A stretch of 64,000 bases of DNA from Sutcliffiella horikoshii (GTDB taxonomy: Bacteria > Bacillota > Bacilli > Bacillales > Bacillaceae_I), in the NCBI RefSeq assembly GCF_008180725.1, contig NZ_VTEV01000007.1:1-64000 (forward strand), in the 5' to 3' direction. Below are positions 58,700 to 64,000 of the stretch, piece by piece. The notes under the pieces are model-generated. The model searched no databases. It worked only from the letters and a program-made list of their open reading frames with translations, and had not been told where the DNA came from. The stretch's first letter is position 1, and every line of letters begins with the position of its first letter. The position numbers were made by a program, and so were the translations under genes.

Positions 58700-59063
58700 T
58701 TGGGTTATCTTCCGTTTTTAAAATAAATTGCATCAAAAGTTCATTTACCTTATTCCTAATTCGCGGGTTGAAATAATTATGGTGCTCTTCATATCCATTA
58801 AACAGAAAAGCATACATGGTGAAGGATTCATCCTGCTTTAATTTGTGGAGCTTCATGTGTTGCTGCTTCATGTCTGCTTTTATTTGCTTGAGTTGAAGCT
58901 GAATTTTACGCATGACTTGATCAATAAGAGTAAGATAGGGTTCTTTTAGTTTAATCCCGCTGTCCTTAATAACGCTTGTATCTCTTTCTAGAACAATCAA
59001 TAACAAAGGAAGATATATCGCCTGTTCAAACAGGTTTATTTGCTCTTTTGATAATCTTGTCAT
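58686..59063 (-). CDS. yhjD: YhjD-like conserved protein
   Basis: A 125-residue soluble helical protein: LFEQAIYLPLLLIVLERD at the start, a long Lys/Gln-rich helix (IQLQLKQIKADMKQQHMKLHK) and the motif FLFNGYEEHHNYFNPRIRNKV near 88. It resembles B. subtilis YhjD, which also lies just beyond comK. The ribosome binding site AGGAGGAAG precedes ATG 59063. Function is unknown; the HH pair in YEEHHNYF may bind metal. The name is from remembered similarity and synteny. Confidence 0.7.
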   Translation of the reverse strand: MTRLSKEQINLFEQAIYLPLLLIVLERDTSVIKDSGIKLKEPYLTLIDQVMRKIQLQLKQIKADMKQQHMKLHKLKQDESFTMYAFLFNGYEEHHNYFNPRIRNKVNELLMQFILKTEDNPTNEK

Positions 59064-59243
59064 TTCATCTTCCTCCTAAAAATTTAGAACGTTTGTTCGT
59101 ATTTATTTTATACCAAAAACTAAAAAATATGCAAGTACCTTTTTAAAACTGTAAAATAAAGTTTTTTCATATTTCTTAAAGGGGAATTATTTCATTTGTC
59201 GAAATAAGTAGAAAGGAGAATTTTACATAAGGGAGAGATTTCA

Positions 59244-61235
59244 ATGACAAAGAGAAAAATAGAGTCTAAAGATCTGTTTCGTCTAACATCGATCACAGAT
59301 CCGCAATGGGATAAACATTCCCGCAAGTATGCGTTTGTGCAGACTACAGTCCACGAGGAAGATAATGAATATCGCTCTTCCATCTTTGTTGGGGATTTAG
59401 AGGGGAACGCGGTACCATTTACATCTGGAAAAGGAAGAGCAACAAGCCCTAGGTGGTCTCCGGATGGAAGCAAGCTTGCTTTTGTCTCCAACCGAAACGA
59501 GAAAAGCCAACTATATGTAATGCCGGTTAACGGGGGAGAAGCAGAGCAGGTTACCTTCTGCAAAAATGGTGCCAGAGGTCCAGTCTGGTCACCATGTGGC
59601 ACGAAGCTTTTGTACAGTACTTCTGTAGAGAGTGCGGATGATTTGCATGCTGTTTCCTGTGAGAAAGAAGAAAAGAAAAAGCCTGAGCCCCTCGTAGTGG
59701 AAAAAATGCGTTACAAGTCTGATGCCAAGGGGTTTTTGGACAAAAAAAACGACCATCTGGCACTACTGGATTTGAAAACAAAGGAAGTGAGCCTCCTCAC
59801 AGAAGGAGATCGGGATTATGGCAGCCCTGCCTGGTCGCCTGATGGAACAAAAATTGCTTTTGTAGCAAATCTTGAAGAAGATCCAGATGTTTCATTGGTC
59901 TCGGATGTTTATGTAATGGATGTTCAGACCAAAGAAAAGAAAAAAATTACTCGTAGCAACGGTTTCTTCTCTACGATCTCCTTCTCACCAGATGGTCAGT
60001 ACCTGGGTTTTTTAGGGCATGAAAAAGAGTTTCAAAGTGCAACGTTGACTCGTGTATGGGTGACGCAGCTTGCAACAGGTGAAACTCATTGTCTCTCAGA
60101 GAACCTGGATGTGGAGGTAGGGGACGTTGCAATTGGTGATTTCCATTACGGTAATGTGAATCCTGGGCTAATGTGGACAGAAGAAAGTGAAGGCTTTTAT
60201 TTCTTAATGAGTGACCAAGGTGCTACAGGAATCTACTTTGGTTCGTTGGATGGTTCTATGTATCCGATCCATCTACCGGATGAGCACGTATATGCAGTAA
60301 GCATGCTTACCGATACCCATGAGGCGATTGTAGGGGTAAGTAACTCTACAGATCCAGGCGAGCTTTACTACCTTGACTTCCGTTCTCAGACACGTACCCA
60401 ATTGACTAATGTCAATGAAGTTTGGAAAAATGAAGTAGAGTTAAGTGTCGCCGAGCCTATCCGCTATAAAGCACCGGATGGCTGGGATTTGCATGGATGG
60501 ATTATGAAACCTGCAGGGTTTGAAGTAGGGAAAAAATATCCGACCATCTTGGAGGTCCATGGCGGCCCACATGCTATGTATGCCAACACATACTTCCATG
60601 AGTTCCAAACATTGACGGCACAAGGATTTGTCGTGTTATTCACAAATCCTCGTGGAAGTCATGGTTATGGGCAGGATTTTGTCGATGCTGTGCGTGGTGA
60701 TTATGGAGGCAAGGATTATCTCGATGTCATGGCTGCAATGGATTATGCGCTTGAAACATTCGATTTTATTGATGAAAATAATTTGGGAATTACCGGTGGG
60801 AGTTATGGGGGCTTCATGACAAACTGGGTGGTCAGTCATACCGACCGCTTCAAAGCAGCAGTCACACAACGCTCTATTTCAAACTGGCTGAGCTTTTATG
60901 GTGTCAGCGACATTGGTTACTATTTCTCTGAATGGGAAGTAAAAGGAGATATGGGTGAAAAAGTGGAGAAGCTTTGGGAGCATTCCCCAATCAAATATGT
61001 TAGCAATGTAAATACGCCACTTTTAATTCTGCACGGAGAAAGAGATTACCGTTGTCCTGTTGAGCAAGCAGAGCAACTTTTCATTGCATTGAAACAGCAG
61101 GGTAAAACAACTAAGTTTGTTCGTTTCCCAGGTGCCAATCATGAGCTCTCCAGAAGCGGAGATCCAGCACTGCGTATTCACAGACTGGAGCATATTAAGA
61201 ACTGGTTTGTAGAGTATTTGGAAGGTGCTAAGTAA
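59244..61235 (+). CDS. S9-family prolyl oligopeptidase-like peptidase
   Basis: A 663-residue serine peptidase. The first about 400 residues form a beta-propeller with WD40-like PD40 repeats (SPRWSPDGSKLAFVSNR, SPAWSPDGTKIAFVAN, ISFSPDGQYLGFLG). The C-terminal alpha/beta hydrolase has the nucleophile serine in GITGGSYGGFMTNW near 516, aspartate in LHGERDYRCPVEQ near 597 and histidine in PGANHELSRSG near 630. The layout matches acylaminoacyl-peptidase/YuxL-type enzymes that remove N-terminal residues or acyl-amino acids from short peptides. No signal peptide is present, so it acts in the cytoplasm. Confidence 0.9.
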   Translation: MTKRKIESKDLFRLTSITDPQWDKHSRKYAFVQTTVHEEDNEYRSSIFVGDLEGNAVPFTSGKGRATSPRWSPDGSKLAFVSNRNEKSQLYVMPVNGGEAEQVTFCKNGARGPVWSPCGTKLLYSTSVESADDLHAVSCEKEEKKKPEPLVVEKMRYKSDAKGFLDKKNDHLALLDLKTKEVSLLTEGDRDYGSPAWSPDGTKIAFVANLEEDPDVSLVSDVYVMDVQTKEKKKITRSNGFFSTISFSPDGQYLGFLGHEKEFQSATLTRVWVTQLATGETHCLSENLDVEVGDVAIGDFHYGNVNPGLMWTEESEGFYFLMSDQGATGIYFGSLDGSMYPIHLPDEHVYAVSMLTDTHEAIVGVSNSTDPGELYYLDFRSQTRTQLTNVNEVWKNEVELSVAEPIRYKAPDGWDLHGWIMKPAGFEVGKKYPTILEVHGGPHAMYANTYFHEFQTLTAQGFVVLFTNPRGSHGYGQDFVDAVRGDYGGKDYLDVMAAMDYALETFDFIDENNLGITGGSYGGFMTNWVVSHTDRFKAAVTQRSISNWLSFYGVSDIGYYFSEWEVKGDMGEKVEKLWEHSPIKYVSNVNTPLLILHGERDYRCPVEQAEQLFIALKQQGKTTKFVRFPGANHELSRSGDPALRIHRLEHIKNWFVEYLEGAK

Positions 61236-61244
61236 AAAAGTAGA

Positions 61245-61287
61245 AACAAGCGAGGCTCTTCCTTTTGGGGGAGCTTCGTTTTACTGA
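61245..61287 (+). terminator. Possible terminator after the S9 peptidase
   Basis: CGAGGCTC pairs with GAGCTTCG (one G-T pair) around a loop, followed by TTTTA. Confidence 0.6.
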
Positions 61288-61313
61288 AAGGAAAAATAAG
61301 GAGGAAATAACAC

Positions 61314-61682
61314 ATGATAAAAGGTCTCGATCACGTTGTTTTATTTTGCAAAGATACGGAAAACTCCAAGGAATGGTACACAAATGCAGGGTTCCAATAC
61401 TCACACGGCTATGAAGGGATGCATTGGTTCCACCTGGGAAGCGGTCTGGTCATGCTTCATCCAGCAAACGAAACAAATCCGGGCATTACGGAGGTACATG
61501 CAGCAGTCCAAAATGTTAAGGACCTATTCCGCTTTGTTCAACAAAACGGACTCACACCAATAGACCATCAGAACGACAATAAACCTCTAACGGAGCCAGT
61601 AACTCGTCCATGGGGAGACATCCAGTTTGAGTTGGCCGATCCAGATGGGCATCGATGGGCATTTACACAGCGTGGGGAATAG
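61314..61682 (+). CDS. VOC-superfamily (glyoxalase-like) protein
   Basis: A 122-residue vicinal-oxygen-chelate protein made of two beta-alpha-beta-beta-beta modules: LDHVVLFCKDTENSKEWYTNAGF near the start and ITEVHAAVQNVKDLFRFVQQNGL in the middle. Candidate metal ligands are His7, His in TEVHAAV near 63 and Glu in FELADPDGHRW near 110. Such proteins include lyases, dioxygenases and drug-binding resistance factors. The gene is 5 bp upstream of the kinase-like gene; together they could act on one small molecule, but this is only inference. Confidence 0.82.
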   Translation: MIKGLDHVVLFCKDTENSKEWYTNAGFQYSHGYEGMHWFHLGSGLVMLHPANETNPGITEVHAAVQNVKDLFRFVQQNGLTPIDHQNDNKPLTEPVTRPWGDIQFELADPDGHRWAFTQRGE

Positions 61683-61686
61683 GAAC

Positions 61687-62610
61687 ATGGTGAATCTCCC
61701 ACCAAAATTTGTTCAGACAATCAGGGACATCCATCAAGAAAAGGGGGAAGAGTGGTTACAGAACTTTGACTCCTTAATCCATTACTGCGAGAAAAATTGG
61801 AGTCTGAAGGTTCTCCCTCCCTTTGAACTTTCGTATAATTTTGTGGCTCCTGCCAAGAAAAGGGATGGGGGCCAGGTTGTCTTAAAACTCTCTGTTCCAA
61901 GCAAGGAATTCTATTCGGAAGTGGATGCGTTAAGGTATTTTGCTGGAGACGGAATGGTGAGCATCATAGATATAGAAGTAGATCGTGGAATATTGATTTT
62001 AGAACGACTTACTCCAGGTGATACGCTTGCGACTCTGGAAGATGACATAAAAGCAACCCAGATTGCTGCTGATATCATGGAATCTTTATGGGTAAGGGAA
62101 ACTCCAGGTTCCTGTCTGCCTGAAATCGAAGAGAGAGAGAAAAGTCTACTAGATTTCCAGCAACAATTTCCTTTTGGGAAGGGTCCTATTACTCGGGAAC
62201 TCCTTCAAAAAGCTGTTCAGACCTTCCGTAGATTGCTGGATGAAAAAAATGAAAGATACATCCTGCATGGAGACCTACACCATTACAATATTTTAAAGGC
62301 GGAATTATCATGGGTAGCTATTGACCCTAAAGGCTTGGTGGGTGAACGTGAATACGATACGATACAATTTCTATTAAATAAATTACCGGATGCAAATATA
62401 GAACCAATCCTATTAAAAAGGATTGCCGTTTTAGTCGGAAAATTGAAGCTGGATGAAAGAAGGATACTTGCCTGGGGGTTTGCACATGGTGTCCTTTCCA
62501 CGTGCTGGTCGCTTGAGGAAGGGGAAGATTATAGTAGTGCTTTCTTTAAAAGTATTTTTGTCTTTGAGAATCTGCATAATCAAAAGTATGGACTATTAGG
62601 AGTAGGTTGA
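61687..62610 (+). CDS. APH(6)-like aminoglycoside/hydroxyurea kinase family protein
   Basis: 307 residues. The phosphotransferase fold shows a lysine-containing strand (QVVLKLSVPSKEF near 64), the hinge-side ILILERLTPGDTL near 103, the catalytic HGDLHHYNIL near 197 and the metal-binding aspartate in WVAIDPKGLVGEREYD near 213. Family members phosphorylate streptomycin or hydroxyurea, though many chromosomal copies have other substrates. A frame opens at 61627 inside the VOC gene; ATG 61687 follows GGGGAATAGG and is preferred, with GTG 61690 next to it. Confidence 0.82.
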   Translation: MVNLPPKFVQTIRDIHQEKGEEWLQNFDSLIHYCEKNWSLKVLPPFELSYNFVAPAKKRDGGQVVLKLSVPSKEFYSEVDALRYFAGDGMVSIIDIEVDRGILILERLTPGDTLATLEDDIKATQIAADIMESLWVRETPGSCLPEIEEREKSLLDFQQQFPFGKGPITRELLQKAVQTFRRLLDEKNERYILHGDLHHYNILKAELSWVAIDPKGLVGEREYDTIQFLLNKLPDANIEPILLKRIAVLVGKLKLDERRILAWGFAHGVLSTCWSLEEGEDYSSAFFKSIFVFENLHNQKYGLLGVG

Positions 62611-62729
62611 TCAAAGGTGAACTCTGGCATAATTAGAAATAATTAGCTAAATTTTCTTTATTTTCTGATACCTTTAACCTATTTTGTAGTATAATTTAAC
62701 AGTATTTCTACATAATAGGGGGTTGAGGG

Positions 62730-63830
62730 ATGAAAAGGAGACTGGTTCCTTGTGCATTGCTTATTATTGGGAGCGTGTTGGTTGCCTGTAGCGGCAATGA
62801 AGAAGTCACAAAAGGAAAATTGGGTAATCCTGCCGCGGCGAGTTCAGAGGTAGAGGAAAAGAAACCACCTGAAATAGATAAAGCTACTGCAACGGCAGCA
62901 GTAGAAGAGATTCTCCCATTGTATTTTAAGTTATTGGAAAAAGGAGATTCAGCTGGATATTGGGAGCTATTTGAAAAGCCGGCGGATGAAGAATCAACTG
63001 AAACCGTCCAGAAAATGATGGATTCAAAGATAACTACCATCATAAATGAGAGCGAAGTCATCTACCAAAAGGATAATGAAGTGCTGGCTACATTTGACTT
63101 GAAACAAGTGGCCGAAGAATATCACCCTATCCATAATTTCAACCGCCTTGGGACCGGCTTTATCGTCCTAGAGAAAGTGGAAGAGGTATGGAAAATTAAT
63201 CAGTTGGACTATATTACGCTTTATCACTACAATCATGACGACGAACCGGAAACTATTATGGATGTTGATCATCTATTCTTTTGGTCCAAGGAACTCGCAA
63301 AATTGAAAAGGGAAAAGCTGCTTCCGTCTGAATGGTCCGCATCTCTGCTTGCAGAAATCAAGCTAATGGAGGATTCCATCCCTGACCAACCGTTACAATA
63401 TACGGAGGCAATACTGGAACATTTTTCATCGGAGGAATTGGTACCACTACAAAAAGTACTAAATCAACTTGGTGATGCCCCAAAGGATATAGTTACCATT
63501 AACAATTTTCTGCTTTATGAAGAACATTTGGAAAGCGGATACATCGTTTTCAATGCTTTCATTCGAAATGGTTTTGAATATCCAATTAGCAACATACAAG
63601 GGACGGTGTCTATCTTTTCCCCGGCGGTGAATGAAAATGATGAAACGGTTGACTTACAGATTGCAAGTCAAGTAATGGATTTGACAGAAGTGGGAGTTAT
63701 TGAGCCTGGATCTACAGGACTCGCAACTCTCTATTTTGGTCCTGATTCCCTTTTAGTCGAACATATTGAGGACTTTATAGAATACGGGGAGTTGGAAATT
63801 CGGGCGGAGATGACCCATACCCATGAGTAG
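62730..63830 (+). CDS. Predicted lipoprotein of unknown function
   Basis: 366 residues. The signal peptide RRLVPCALLIIGSVLVAC ends in a lipobox with Cys20. A Ser/Glu/Lys linker (SSEVEEKKPPEIDK) follows, then a helical-plus-beta domain (residues about 55-165: EEILPLYFKLLEKGDSAGYW and LGTGFIVLEKVEEVWKINQL), and a C-terminal beta domain (about 250-366). GGGGGTTGAGGG precedes ATG 62730. The last 8 bp overlap a second lipoprotein gene, so they form an operon. I recognise no family; the middle part recalls NTF2-like folds. Confidence 0.75.
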   Translation: MKRRLVPCALLIIGSVLVACSGNEEVTKGKLGNPAAASSEVEEKKPPEIDKATATAAVEEILPLYFKLLEKGDSAGYWELFEKPADEESTETVQKMMDSKITTIINESEVIYQKDNEVLATFDLKQVAEEYHPIHNFNRLGTGFIVLEKVEEVWKINQLDYITLYHYNHDDEPETIMDVDHLFFWSKELAKLKREKLLPSEWSASLLAEIKLMEDSIPDQPLQYTEAILEHFSSEELVPLQKVLNQLGDAPKDIVTINNFLLYEEHLESGYIVFNAFIRNGFEYPISNIQGTVSIFSPAVNENDETVDLQIASQVMDLTEVGVIEPGSTGLATLYFGPDSLLVEHIEDFIEYGELEIRAEMTHTHE

Positions 63831-64000
63831 TAAATGGAAAAACATCTTAGCTCCGTTTGCATTTATGATGCTAGGAGTCATGCTTGCAGCTTGCGCAGGC
63901 GAGAATGAATCAAAAAGTGGGAAGGAGGAACGAACAGCGGAAGCCGAAGTGAACGGGAAAATAGAGATAGAGACGAATGAGAATGGAGTGGACATGCGCA
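63823..64000 (+). CDS. Second predicted lipoprotein (runs off right edge)
   Basis: The ATG at 63823 overlaps the stop of the preceding lipoprotein gene, and the frame stays open for 59 codons to the window edge. The signal MSSKWKNILAPFAFMMLGVM ends in the lipobox LAAC with Cys24. A charged linker (GENESKSGKEERTAEAEVNG) and the start of a beta strand (KIEIETNENGVDM) follow. GGAGATGA lies 10 nt upstream. It was not testable further because it is truncated by the window. Confidence 0.78.
   Translation, partial: MSSKWKNILAPFAFMMLGVMLAACAGENESKSGKEERTAEAEVNGKIEIETNENGVDMR

Overview
The window looks like a chromosomal segment of a low-GC Gram-positive spore-former, Bacillus in the broad sense. Gene content and order follow the B. 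subtilis hemZ-yha-ecs-hem-yhg-yhf-comK-yhjD region closely. Signs of this lineage include purine-rich ribosome binding sites with many TTG and GTG starts, sporulation and competence genes (yhaL, scoC, comK, YjcZ peptides), and operators matching the Bacillus FadR, CcpA, LexA and TRAP consensus sites. No rRNA or tRNA gene was seen.

Layout. 1-677: end of an IS3-like element, abutting a 52-bp tandem hairpin array. 1030-7234: hemZ, two fatty-acid genes (a MaoC-like hydratase and yhaR) behind a FadR box and a cre site, a VTT membrane protein, and a NatAB-type exporter (yhaQP). 7368-15229: SOS-type nuclease genes yhaO-yhaN, an MFS exporter, exoribonuclease yhaM, yhaL, and the foldase gene prsA. 15920-20919: two YjcZ micropeptides, yhaI, scoC, yhaH, trpP with a TRAP site on its ribosome binding site, and serC. 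21945-26203: hit, a candidate structured RNA of about 500 nt on the minus strand, and ecsA-ecsB-ecsC. 26249-30936: amidohydrolase yhaA, a PAP2 phosphatase, and a LiaFSR-like envelope-stress system. 31208-39846: hmoB, pbpF, an orphan sensor kinase, and the coproporphyrin-pathway genes hemE-hemH-hemY. 40365-43194: yhgD and a yhgE interrupted by a stop codon, with matching operators before each gene. 43957-52379: a LacI-type regulator, yhfH, yhfI, lplJ, FadR-controlled lcfB with an enoyl-CoA hydratase, azlCD, and yhfN. 53119-56037: glyoxylate shunt genes aceB-aceA. 56092-64000: yhzC, comK, tandem DUF421 genes, yhjD, an S9 peptidase, a VOC protein, an APH-like kinase, and two lipoproteins.

Shared themes. 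Fatty-acid use links the 2.6-3.9 kb genes, lcfB with its downstream hydratase, and the glyoxylate shunt. Heme chemistry links hemZ, hmoB and hemEHY. Envelope and secretion functions link prsA, ecs, liaFSR, pbpF and the PAP2 enzyme.

The most unusual content is non-coding. (1) Fifteen tracts of one rod-shaped palindromic repeat family occupy the intergenic gaps, and visible compensatory changes in their stems point to selection on folding. (2) The hit-ecsA gap carries a candidate large RNA. It has a paired-end stem, four AUGAGGUG-plus-hairpin modules, an intrinsic terminator, and 18 nt of exact complementarity to a universally conserved 16S rRNA segment. (3) Two 52-bp-period hairpin arrays 43 kb apart share a conserved tail of about 115 bp. 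Gene names come from remembered sequence similarity and synteny; no database search was run.
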